Origin: Octadecabacter sp. B2R22
GTDB lineage: Bacteria > Pseudomonadota > Alphaproteobacteria > Rhodobacterales > Rhodobacteraceae
Reading direction: 5' to 3'
Assembly: GCF_018861045.1 (NCBI RefSeq)
Contig: NZ_JAHKQJ010000009.1
Span: 1-46,766, forward strand
DNA length: 46,766 bases
In this document: positions 32,215 through 41,400 of the stretch, piece after piece
Layout: the number at the start of each line of letters is the position of its first letter
Numbering within the stretch: position 1 is the first letter of the stretch
Position numbers and translations under genes: made by a program
The notes under the pieces: model-generated
What the model was told of the DNA's origin: nothing
Seen by the model: only the letters and a program-made list of their open reading frames with translations
Database searches by the model: none

Positions 32215-33087
32215 ATGAAAAAGATCGTCCTGCACATCGGGCTGCCAAAGACGGCAACGACATTGATACAGAATACGCTTTGCGCTCATCCTGATAAGTT
32301 GGCGGATCTAGACATCGCCTATCTTCAGGCGGGATCGAGAGATTTCGGAGACCGCGGCCACCATTTGCAGGTTCAAGGGTTGCTGGGTGAGCGCGGCAAA
32401 CGAATTCGCGTCAGCACCACTCAAGATGAGATCGAAGCCATCTGGCCTAAGACCTTTGACGAATTAGAAGCGAGCCCGGCCAATCAAATCATGATCAGCT
32501 CAGAGCTGTTTTCATTTGCGGTAATTACTCCTGCGGATATCCAGAAGCTAAAAGAACTTCTGGGAAACTATGAGGTCCGGGTCGTACTGGTGCTTCGAGA
32601 CGTTGCTGACTTTGTCGACAGCGTCTATTCGCAACGTATCAAGGGTGGGTTTGCTGGATCGCCCGGCGACTTTATCGCGGCCAATTGGGGCAATTTGCAT
32701 TGGCTTCAAATGTTCAATCGCTGGGCGAAAGTGTTCGGCGAGGACAACATTCGTGCCCTCGATTTTGGCGAACTCAAGAAGGGTAACTTGGTCGATAACT
32801 TTGTTCGTGATGCCTTTGATGTCAGTTTCGATGGGACATTGTTTGAAACTGAAACCGCGAATGAGGCCCTCCCTTATTATGCGGCGCAATTGCTGAAAGA
32901 AATTAACGCGAGCGATATACCACGGCCAATTGCGACGCGTTTCCGCATTCAAATTCGCGACTTCTTCATAGAACACGGTAGTTCTGGTGATTTTCGCAAG
33001 GCGAAATTCCTCGATGAGGACACCAAGACGATGTTGCGCCATTATTGCAAATGGCCGCGCATTTTCAGTCGATCCAACAATGTCTAG
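32215..33087 (+). CDS. sulfotransferase-like protein, paralogue A
   Basis: The 290-residue protein starts with VLHIGLPKTATTLIQNTL (residues 5-22), the 5'-phosphosulfate loop of PAPS-dependent sulfotransferases. A conserved block GDRGHHLQVQGLLGERG lies near 43, MISSELFSFA near 92, and VRVVLVLRDVADFVDSVYSQR near 120 as the 3'-phosphate region. The same blocks occur in the next gene (33097) and on the other strand at 37345, so the three form a paralogous trio. The start lacks a recognisable ribosome-binding site and stands close behind a terminator hairpin, so expression may be low or regulated by readthrough. It ends nine bases before the next gene, indicating cotranscription. Confidence 0.8.
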   Translation: MKKIVLHIGLPKTATTLIQNTLCAHPDKLADLDIAYLQAGSRDFGDRGHHLQVQGLLGERGKRIRVSTTQDEIEAIWPKTFDELEASPANQIMISSELFSFAVITPADIQKLKELLGNYEVRVVLVLRDVADFVDSVYSQRIKGGFAGSPGDFIAANWGNLHWLQMFNRWAKVFGEDNIRALDFGELKKGNLVDNFVRDAFDVSFDGTLFETETANEALPYYAAQLLKEINASDIPRPIATRFRIQIRDFFIEHGSSGDFRKAKFLDEDTKTMLRHYCKWPRIFSRSNNV

Positions 33088-33096
33088 TAGCCCAAA

Positions 33097-33966
33097 ATGA
33101 AGCAAATCCTACTGCACATTGGCCTGCCAAAGACAGCGACAACCCTCATCCAAGATGAGTTGGCGACTGAGCCTGAAGCACTGCAAAACGCAGGTGTGCA
33201 CTATGTGCAATCTGGGACGGACGTGTTTGGTGACAAGGGTCATCATATTCTTGTGCAGGCTCTCTTGGGCGAGCGTGGGCGCCACATTCGTCATGACACC
33301 ACGCAGGATGAACTGGATCAAGCATGGCCAAATGCGATGCGCGAAATGCGCCGCCATGATGCACCAATTCAGGTTCTAAGCTCGGAGTTGTTTTCGTGGG
33401 CTTTGACTGACGTCCGCGATCTCCGACGGTTGCAGCGCCGTTTAGACGGGTTCGACGTGCGGGTTGTTTTGGTCTTGCGCGACATCGGGTCTTTTACGGA
33501 CAGTGCATATGCTCAGCGGGTAAAAGATGGCGCAGGCAGTTCAATCGGTTCGTTTGTCGCCCAGCATTGGGATTTGCTGAATTGGCGGGAGCTCACAAGA
33601 AATTGGGCCCGCGTCTTTGGGCGGGGAAATGTCCGTGCGCTTGATTTCAAGACACTTCAGAAGGACGGGCATGTCGTCGATAATTTTCTACGCAAATCTG
33701 TGGACCTACAGATCGACACGCCGATATTTGAACCCACATCAACTAATGTCGCACTGCCATTAAACGCGGTGCAAATCATCCGCGAAGTAAACGCCAGCGA
33801 CATTGGGGAACCCGAGCAGATTGCGTTCCGCCATATGGTTCGGGCATTTTTCGACACACACGCTGGCGCTGTTGATCCGGCCGCGTTTCAAAAGGCCAAG
33901 TTCTTGAGCGGCGACGCCCGAAAAGTTCTGGAACGTCATTGCGATTGGCCGCAGATAGACGGTTAA
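33097..33966 (+). CDS. sulfotransferase-like protein, paralogue B
   Basis: The 289-residue protein is clearly related to the preceding one: LLHIGLPKTATTLIQDEL at residues 5-22, GDKGHHILVQALLGERGRHIR near 45, VLSSELFSWA near 93, and VRVVLVLRDIGSFTDSAYAQR near 121. By eye about half of the residues are shared with paralogue A, so the duplication is not recent. The end HCDWPQIDG matches the trio's common xC-x-WP ending. The predicted activity is sulfate transfer from PAPS to a carbohydrate hydroxyl. The last codons lie inside a terminator hairpin (33961-33994). Confidence 0.8.
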   Translation: MKQILLHIGLPKTATTLIQDELATEPEALQNAGVHYVQSGTDVFGDKGHHILVQALLGERGRHIRHDTTQDELDQAWPNAMREMRRHDAPIQVLSSELFSWALTDVRDLRRLQRRLDGFDVRVVLVLRDIGSFTDSAYAQRVKDGAGSSIGSFVAQHWDLLNWRELTRNWARVFGRGNVRALDFKTLQKDGHVVDNFLRKSVDLQIDTPIFEPTSTNVALPLNAVQIIREVNASDIGEPEQIAFRHMVRAFFDTHAGAVDPAAFQKAKFLSGDARKVLERHCDWPQIDG

Positions 33967-33994
33967 CCCCTTTCCGAGCGGTAAGGGGTTAACC
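33961..33994. terminator. hairpin between convergent genes
   Basis: GGTTAACCCCTT at 33961-33972 pairs perfectly over 12 bp with AAGGGGTTAACC at 33983-33994 around a ten-base loop. The left arm includes the stop codon of the sulfotransferase-like gene. A short T-rich stretch (GTCTTTGG) follows on the plus side. It probably serves as the terminator for the plus gene and perhaps for the convergent minus gene ending at 34006. Confidence 0.72.
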
Positions 33995-34005
33995 TGCGTC
34001 TTTGG

Positions 34006-37000
34006 TTATGAGGACTCGTCGTCTGTCGATGCTGTCCGAATTGCAAAACTGGAAATATTTGCACCCAATCGGCGACTGTCGAGAATATCCGTTTGATCCG
34101 CACCAAACACCATTTCAGGCATCTCTTTCAAACTGATCTCAACGGTGAAGTCCTGCGATTCATCTGAGAACACAGATGCTGGTAGACGCGTCACCAACTC
34201 CTCGATGCTCGTTTTTAGCTCGTGCGTTTCCAGTTTTTCACCGTTGACGGTAACGATCACCTGATGCGCATCCCCCGAAGAAAGATCCCGTCCAGACATG
34301 GCCAAGACGAGTTCGAGGTCTTCGTCGTCCGCCTTGAACTGAATGTCGATCACAGCCCGATCACCGTCGATCCAAGTGAACCTGTCTTCGGCCGATGAGA
34401 ACCCGTCTGACAAGAACTGCAAGCCATCCTCGTTGGTGACGGTCTTATAAACTGTATCGACTTCAACAAACGTAGCTTGGGACAAACGCATCTTTTCTAG
34501 TCCGGCACTGACGACACGGTTCTTACCACGTGCGCGCTTTGCGTGACTTGGGTGAAGTTCCAAATGGCACACGCCAGCAGACCCAGCCATTTCTGGGTCG
34601 AGCAGGATATCGTACCGTTCGACCTTATCGGTCAAAACAAACTCGGACGTGGTCGTGTCATTAATTGAGCAGGTCATTGTGATGTCGTCGCCCTGTTCCT
34701 CTGAGTCGACAGCGCTCATGTAGAGGGACAGTTTGGTCGAGCTTTTCAAGTCAGGGACAGAGAAGCTGAACTTGGCAGGACCATCCGTCAACCAAACCAA
34801 ATCAGGCTCGACGTAGCCGCCGGACACCAACAATGGCAGACCAGATCCACCCCGACGCATGTCGTAATCCATGTCCTCGGACAGCTTAGGGATTTCAATA
34901 TCTTGCGCACGGATGATCCCAATTGAGCTGACAAGAACACTCAGTTCGCGTGGGTCCAGAACCGCACCCTGTTCATCCAAAACCCGTTCGGCGTGATCAG
35001 CGGTCAGGCGCAAACGAATGGTGTCGGAATCAAGCGCGCCCAAAGGCAACGTAACCAGAATTTGGGTAGGGCTTGAGTTCAGGGCGTAATACCCGAGAGT
35101 CACGCCATTGACCGAAATCGTACAATGCTGCGGACGCTGTGAATTCGTTGCTGGACGACCTGCAAGGCCGATCGAAAGCTTCAGGTTATCTTTGTCCTTT
35201 TCGGTGACATCACCGAGCCGGAACCGCAATGTCGCAGAGAGACCATCCACCCAAATTGCGGTATCTTCCGGATAAGAAAAACCGGACCCCAAGTACTTCA
35301 GAGCGTCACTCCCTTTACGCAGATCGACGATATCGTCGATGAACATACGAGGGTAATACAGCGATGCTTCGCCGCCAGACTTCGTGGCCTGTGCGCCGAT
35401 TGGTTCCAGACAGTCGCGAAGCGTGTTCATCTCGGGGTCGAACTTCATCATGTCGCGCAGGAATTGGCGTTGCCGAACAAAGCTGGCCTTCGACGGTCTG
35501 TGCGTTTCTAAGTCTGCCGTCACGGCGACATAGCTGGCGATGCCATTTTGCTGCAAACCACCATTCTTCAACGCGCCAATCAGCAAGGCGACAACTTCCA
35601 AACCATCGAGCAACGCGAGAAACTCGGGGCGCAACGTGTCCAGCACTGAACGCTTGAACACAAAACGACCCGTGTCCGAAAAATTATCGTCCGTCAAAAG
35701 CTGTTCAGTTTTGGTCGAGAACCCAAGACCGGCAACTTTCCGAGTTACGAAACGGTCGCGAACTGTGCCTTCAAAAGATTCTTCAAGCTTGCCGGATGCA
35801 GCAACCAGCGCAGTCGGGTTGTCCGACAAACGTCTGGCCAAGCCCGAAAAGTGTTCGCTAAAGAACCGCTCACCAGTGCGTACCAACGCAAACTGGTCGG
35901 TCTTGATGTGGGGCAGGGCGGCTGCAAATGCTTGGCCCGTTGTTGCTTCGATTGAGCTCGTTCCAAACACATCCGTCACAACTGTCGCGGAGGCAAATTG
36001 TTTGCCAAGCCCTGCCACGAGTTGTTTGCCGGCCCCATCCGCAAAGGCCTGATCACAGACAAACACTAGATGAAGTTTGACTTTAACCTGTTCTGCCAAA
36101 TCTTTGATCACGTTGGCGGCTTCCACCAAGCGGTGACCGCGATACGGGAAAACAACCGTGATTTCGGATTTTGTTGTTGCCAGATTGTCCTTGGCGAAGG
36201 TTTTCGCGCGGCCCTCGTGTTGGTTGATCAATGCTTGAAGCGACTTTTCGAGGCTGAAGAACTCACGCATCCGTTCCTGGCCAACCCGCGCGCGTTCGTT
36301 TGCTGCGGCTGGATCCCGACGAATATCTTCGATGATCCCTTTGACCTGAAAGAAAATCTCTTCGTCGCTGAGGGTGTCGTCAATTTCATAAACAACGTCC
36401 GAGAAATACTTGTCCACAATCGAGTGCGGGTTCGCGATCATGGCCGCCCCTGCAGCCAATCCTTCAAACAAGCGGTTGGACATCACGCCACTTTCTTGGT
36501 GTGGGTGCGATGACATCGCAAGACAGATACCGGACCCAGCCAACGCGCGCACAACGGACGTCCCATCAAACGGGATTTCACCGCGATAAGTGTCGAAACC
36601 TTCCCAAGGACGTTTTCCAAGGAACACGCGTGGACCGTAAATATCGATCAGGTCTTCTTCGTCCAATAGGCGCAACAGTTCATGGTGGCGCCCCTTGGTG
36701 CTCCCCAAACGTTCCCAGTTGATCCCGATGTAAAACAATCGGGAATCTGCTGTGATGTTTGGCTCGAAGTAAGGCTCAGCAGGGCTATGGAACAAGTACG
36801 GGAATGGTTTTGGTGGCTGTGGACGCGCAGACCCCATCAGGGTGCGAACATGTGCATCGGCCATATCGGATGAACAGGACAACGCATCGTTGTGGGTCAT
36901 CAGTTTTTCAACTGACGCTTCGTATCCGAAATCAAAATAGAAGCTCACAGGTTGCCAGATTGCATAGTAAGAATAAACGTCCGTGAGACGCGGGCTTTCG

Positions 37001-37296
37001 AAATGCAACGACAGGACAAAATCCACGTCGTCCCGCCCAAGCGGCCTGCTGTCATCAACGGGGCTGTCGTCACTGGCCCAAACTGGATAACCGTTATTGT
37101 CGGTCACAATGATCTTTGAACCGATGTTCTCTGCCGCAATACAGAAGCGTTTGATCACTTCGTATTCCGCGTTTTTAATATCGGGCCATGTTAATGGCAC
37201 TGCGATCGTCGCCTTTGTTGGGTCGCCTGAGATGTTCGTCTTGAAATACGTCTCGAGCTTACTCAGATCGGGACTACCCAGTGTGGCTTTGATCAT
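34006..37296 (-). CDS. multidomain glycosyltransferase-like protein with two repeated beta domains
   Basis: At 1096 residues this is the second longest complete gene here. Residues 1-370 look like a GT-B glycosyltransferase of the CgeB/GT1-like kind: LFYIGINWERLGSTKGRHHELLRLL, IDIYGPRVFLGKRPWEGFD and SSHPHQESGVMSNRLFEGLAAGAAMIAN. Residues 380-600 start SEITVVFPYRGHRLVEAANVI and resemble a family-2-type domain, but without an evident DXD motif. Two related beta-sandwich domains follow, near 660 (LGSGFSYPEDTAIWVDG) and near 960 (LSDGFSSAEDRFTWIDG), each with HxxxVxVNGxxL-type strands; they may bind carbohydrate. No signal peptide is present. It sits between two sulfotransferase-like genes. Linkage and sugars are unknown. 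Confidence 0.8.
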   Translation of the reverse strand: MIKATLGSPDLSKLETYFKTNISGDPTKATIAVPLTWPDIKNAEYEVIKRFCIAAENIGSKIIVTDNNGYPVWASDDSPVDDSRPLGRDDVDFVLSLHFESPRLTDVYSYYAIWQPVSFYFDFGYEASVEKLMTHNDALSCSSDMADAHVRTLMGSARPQPPKPFPYLFHSPAEPYFEPNITADSRLFYIGINWERLGSTKGRHHELLRLLDEEDLIDIYGPRVFLGKRPWEGFDTYRGEIPFDGTSVVRALAGSGICLAMSSHPHQESGVMSNRLFEGLAAGAAMIANPHSIVDKYFSDVVYEIDDTLSDEEIFFQVKGIIEDIRRDPAAANERARVGQERMREFFSLEKSLQALINQHEGRAKTFAKDNLATTKSEITVVFPYRGHRLVEAANVIKDLAEQVKVKLHLVFVCDQAFADGAGKQLVAGLGKQFASATVVTDVFGTSSIEATTGQAFAAALPHIKTDQFALVRTGERFFSEHFSGLARRLSDNPTALVAASGKLEESFEGTVRDRFVTRKVAGLGFSTKTEQLLTDDNFSDTGRFVFKRSVLDTLRPEFLALLDGLEVVALLIGALKNGGLQQNGIASYVAVTADLETHRPSKASFVRQRQFLRDMMKFDPEMNTLRDCLEPIGAQATKSGGEASLYYPRMFIDDIVDLRKGSDALKYLGSGFSYPEDTAIWVDGLSATLRFRLGDVTEKDKDNLKLSIGLAGRPATNSQRPQHCTISVNGVTLGYYALNSSPTQILVTLPLGALDSDTIRLRLTADHAERVLDEQGAVLDPRELSVLVSSIGIIRAQDIEIPKLSEDMDYDMRRGGSGLPLLVSGGYVEPDLVWLTDGPAKFSFSVPDLKSSTKLSLYMSAVDSEEQGDDITMTCSINDTTTSEFVLTDKVERYDILLDPEMAGSAGVCHLELHPSHAKRARGKNRVVSAGLEKMRLSQATFVEVDTVYKTVTNEDGLQFLSDGFSSAEDRFTWIDGDRAVIDIQFKADDEDLELVLAMSGRDLSSGDAHQVIVTVNGEKLETHELKTSIEELVTRLPASVFSDESQDFTVEISLKEMPEMVFGADQTDILDSRRLGANISSFAIRTASTDDESS

Positions 37297-37344
37297 TTAT
37301 TTTTCCAGTTTCTAATCAAGTTTAAGAAGACGTGCGCAAGTGAA

Positions 37345-38196
37345 TTAAACGGGCTCGGGCCATTCACAAAACGCGAGGAGCTTTGTCTTAAGTTCCTCTG
37401 TTACAAAGTTTGGTCGGGGTAATCCACTTGGTTCCGCTGTAATCTGGGCATGAACCGAATTTCTTAGCTCAGCCTTGAGTTCACCACTGAGGTTAGAGCC
37501 GTTGATCTCTTTAAAAAACTCGATGGCGCAGTGAGGGACGCTTTCGTTCGAGGATTCATTTGGAAGACGCGGCTCTTCGTAGTCCCAGCCGAACATCCTG
37601 CGGATAAAGTCATCCGCAAGCTGATCGCGCTGAAGATGTTCAAATCGAAAGGTGATGACGTTTTTGGGCCCAAATACAGAACGCCAATGGTTCACAAGGG
37701 TCTTCCAGTTTAACAGCGGCCAGATTTGGTCGGAGTAGTCCTCAATCGATCCGTCATATCCATCGCGTACACGTTGGGCGTACACAGAATTCAGGAAATC
37801 AACGGGGTCGCGCAGAACCATTACGATCCGGATTTCATAACCAGTAAACGAGTCCCGCAACCGTTCGAGGTCCAAGGTCTCGTGAAGGTCCATCGAAAAC
37901 AATTCGGAGCTGATGATAATGTAGTCCTCGGGACATTCAGCGATTTCAATGAATGAATCATCCCACGCCTTCTTGACCCGTTCTTCGGTTAGCCCGGGGT
38001 AAATGTGGCGACCACGATCACCAAGAAGCCCCATCACCAAGACATGGTGCCCAGAATCGTGAAATTCGTCAGTCCCAGTTTGAAGATAACGGATGTTCAT
38101 ATCCGCCAAAGCGGCAGGCGCCCTCCGCAAGCTATTTTGGAAGGTTGAAGACGCCGTTTTAGGCAGACCTACGTGCAAATACACAATCTTAGACAT
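37345..38196 (-). CDS. sulfotransferase-like protein, paralogue C
   Basis: The 283-residue protein has YLHVGLPKTASSTFQNSL (residues 6-23) as phosphosulfate loop, HDSGHHVLVMGLLGDRGRHIY near 45, IISSELFSMD near 93, IRIVMVLRDPVDFLNSVYAQR near 121, and ends FCEWPEPV. The same blocks occur at 32215 and 33097, so it belongs to the same trio but is encoded on the opposite strand. It lies 48 bases upstream of the 1096-residue glycosyltransferase gene and probably forms an operon with it. No strong ribosome-binding site is visible at the ATG. Predicted role: PAPS-dependent sulfation of the same polysaccharide. Confidence 0.8.
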   Translation of the reverse strand: MSKIVYLHVGLPKTASSTFQNSLRRAPAALADMNIRYLQTGTDEFHDSGHHVLVMGLLGDRGRHIYPGLTEERVKKAWDDSFIEIAECPEDYIIISSELFSMDLHETLDLERLRDSFTGYEIRIVMVLRDPVDFLNSVYAQRVRDGYDGSIEDYSDQIWPLLNWKTLVNHWRSVFGPKNVITFRFEHLQRDQLADDFIRRMFGWDYEEPRLPNESSNESVPHCAIEFFKEINGSNLSGELKAELRNSVHAQITAEPSGLPRPNFVTEELKTKLLAFCEWPEPV

Positions 38197-38491
38197 AATT
38201 TTAGGTATGGTATTAGCCGCCCCTTGTAAAGCAACCGACCCAGACAGCGCCTATTCCCTAGCGTTAGGGCGACCGCACCTAAGTCCTTCGTTCATAAGGT
38301 GAAATCCGGCCAATATCAGCGCACGCCTTATGCAATTTGCGCGCAATTCGGCTTAAGCCAAACGATCCCCCCATAGAAAATGAACCGTTTGACCATATTT
38401 AGGTCATCTTTTTGCCTACCCTAAAATGCCATTACGTCAGGGCAAGCGAGCGCAAACCTAATCAGCAACCAGTTTTCAAGGACCACTTTGA
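38197..38491. promoter_or_regulatory. divergent intergenic region with a TGACC-N7-GGTCA motif
   Basis: This 295-bp gap separates the sulfotransferase-like gene and the 1271-residue exoprotein. It contains a small hairpin (CCCTA-GCGT-TAGGG at 38256-38269) and a symmetric motif TGACC-ATATTTA-GGTCA at 38390-38406, about 85 bases upstream of the exoprotein ATG, which could bind a dimeric regulator. Promoters are not assignable. Confidence 0.35.
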
Positions 38492-41400
38492 ATGGACGAC
38501 TTTTTCTTTCCGGAACATCAAGCACCCGACAGTTCAGAAGATATTCGAAACGACACCATTCAGACGGCACAACTGATCGCCGAAGGAACATATGATGTTT
38601 CCGGTCTGGGTCATGACTGGTACGAAATTCGTGCCCAAGCAGGTTTCCTGAACATCACAATGACGCCGGGTGATGAACCTCTCAACCTTGAGATGGCGTT
38701 GCACAACAGCGATGGCGACCGCATCCAACGCGCGCCATCGCCAAGCGGTGAAGAAACCCTCGAACGTCGGATCTCGACAGAGGACACCTATTTCCTACGC
38801 GTGTTCGCAGCCCCGCTCGGAGATAACCCCGCCGCCGACACCGAACTGGATTACACCTTATCAATCGATCTACCTGAATATATCGAGGACGATGGAAACG
38901 ACACGCAGGCGACCGCAACGACGCTCGACGAAGGGCAATCTGGCCCAATCTTGGGAACCGGTATCGATTGGTGGAAGGTTACCAGCCCGTCTGGGTCGAT
39001 AAATGTCACCATGACGACTGCGGAAAACCTAGATGATCCAGACGATTTCCGCGACGACCTGCGGAACTTGAATATGGAACTGTACGACAGTGACGGTAAC
39101 CTGTTGCGGTCGAACTTCTCGACCAGCATGGTCGAGGATCTTACCTATCTAGCGCCGACCGCAGGTGATTACTTTATCAAAGTATACACATCGCAATTTG
39201 GCGGAAGCACGCCCGCGCCTGACAACATTCTGCTGAGCTACTCTCTCGACATTGACTTGCCAGAAGAAGACAACCGCGTTGATACAAACGGGTCTATCGC
39301 GACTGCTGAACTGCTGAGCGCAGGGGAAACCGTTGTCACCGACGGGATTGGGTCTGACTGGTATCAGTTTGAATCCGGGCCGGGGCTCATGGAGTTTTCC
39401 ATGACAAACACCGATGTGTTTACGCCAGATGGCACCGCGATGAACCTGAACATGCGTCTTTATGATGCTGACGGAACTCCGATCCGGAACGGGTTCCAAG
39501 AGTTCGCTGACGAAAGCTTTGAACAGTATTCCAACGAAACCGCGACCTACTTTCTAAACGTTTACTGGGCCCCCTATGTGGACCAAGACCTGCCCAATGG
39601 GGTCGTTTTGGATTACACTCTGAATGTTGATCTTCCGATAAACACTTGGTCAAAAGAACTGGAATTTGGCCCTATCCGCAATGCCTCGGCTTCTGTCTAT
39701 GACATCGACAACGATGGCAAAGATGAAATTTTCGTGGGCGCGGTGAAGTCCCTCGATGATGACGGCAATGAGATTTTGCCCGGTGGCCTGATTGTTCTTG
39801 AGGACAACGGTGACGTAAAATGGAGCCAAACATTCCCAGCGATTTCAGGTGCTGACCCAGTTACAGGCCTCTTTTACAACAGTACCTCCGTGACCACTGC
39901 ACCAGTTTTCTCGGATGTGAACGGCGATGGTAGCATAGATATCATTGTTGGTGTTGGCGCTGACAATCGGAACGAATTTGCGCCTGCAGGCCAGCCCGGT
40001 GACATGGGCGGCGTCTATGCGCTGGACAGCGACGGCAACATTCTATGGTCGCACATAAATGAAGATTCATTTGGCCTTCTGAGCGATCCAAATGACCCGG
40101 AATCTGCAAGTGGGCCAGACGGTCGCCCTGATGGGACCTATGGCACACCGCGTGTTTTTGACATCGATGCTGACGGCCAACGCGAAGTGATCGTGGCGTC
40201 TTGGGATCACTATTTATATGTCCTGAACGGGTCCGACGGATCAGTAGAATACCGCGTTGATCTGCACGACACCGCAGGCGCATCACCAGCGGTTGCAGAC
40301 CTTGATCTGGACGGTTTGTTCGAGATTATTGCACCCGCAGATATTACAGCGAACGCGAGTGCTGGCATCCCCGAGCAGGGCGGCATTTTGCACGTTTTGA
40401 ATAACTACGGGCATCAAACCGTGAGCGGCTGGGACACCCAAGTCGGAACATCGACAAATGCTGAGTTCCGAGGCCAATTTGACGAACAATCGTTGTGGTC
40501 AAGCCCCACGACAGCCGATCTGGATAACGACGGCAGCCTAGAAATCATTCAGGGCACGGGCAACTATTTCCAAGATGACCGCGGTCAACATGTGAACGTA
40601 TGGGACGCTGAAGGTAATTTGGTTTACGAACTCGCCACCCAAGGTCGCGTTCTGGCCGGCACTCTCGTTGCTGATCTGGATGGCATCGGCGGATCAGAAA
40701 TCATTGCAGCAACCCTAGAGGGATACGTCCATGCATGGTCGGCATCTGGCCAAGAATTGTTTTCAACTCAGGTGATGCCTTACAATTTATCAACGGGAGA
40801 AGGCGTCGTTGATATTCCAATCGCACGTCAGCCCGTCGCCGTTGATCTGACGGGTGATGGTAACTTGGAAATCCTCGTCAGCATTGGGTCTCAGGTTGTT
40901 GTTCTGGATTCACAGGGCAATCAGATCACCAACACGGATTCAGCAGAACGGGCATTTAACAATTATGCAGGATCCCCCGTCGCACATGACATTGATGACG
41001 ATGGCTATCTGGACTTGATCACGGGCGGCACGAACGCGGCCCAAGATCATGCCGTCGTCTATCGGTGGGAAAACATCGTAGATACGCAGTTCTCAACTGA
41101 AACCCGCATTGGCGAATATCAGAACAGCCAGTCCCTGAACGAGATCGAAGACTTTGTTCAACAGCTCTACGTCAACATTCTTGGCCGAGAAGCAGATGCG
41201 CGCGGTCAGAACAACTGGACGGATCGGTTGTATACAGGTGTTCTCAGCGGATCTGACGTCGCGCGCGGGCTTATCTTCAGCCAAGAATTCGTAAACCAAA
41301 ACACGACGAACGATGAATTTGTTTCTGTTCTATACAAGGCAATCTTCGGCCAAGATGTTCCCGATGAACGTGGCTTTGCGCGATGGACTGGGGATTTGGA

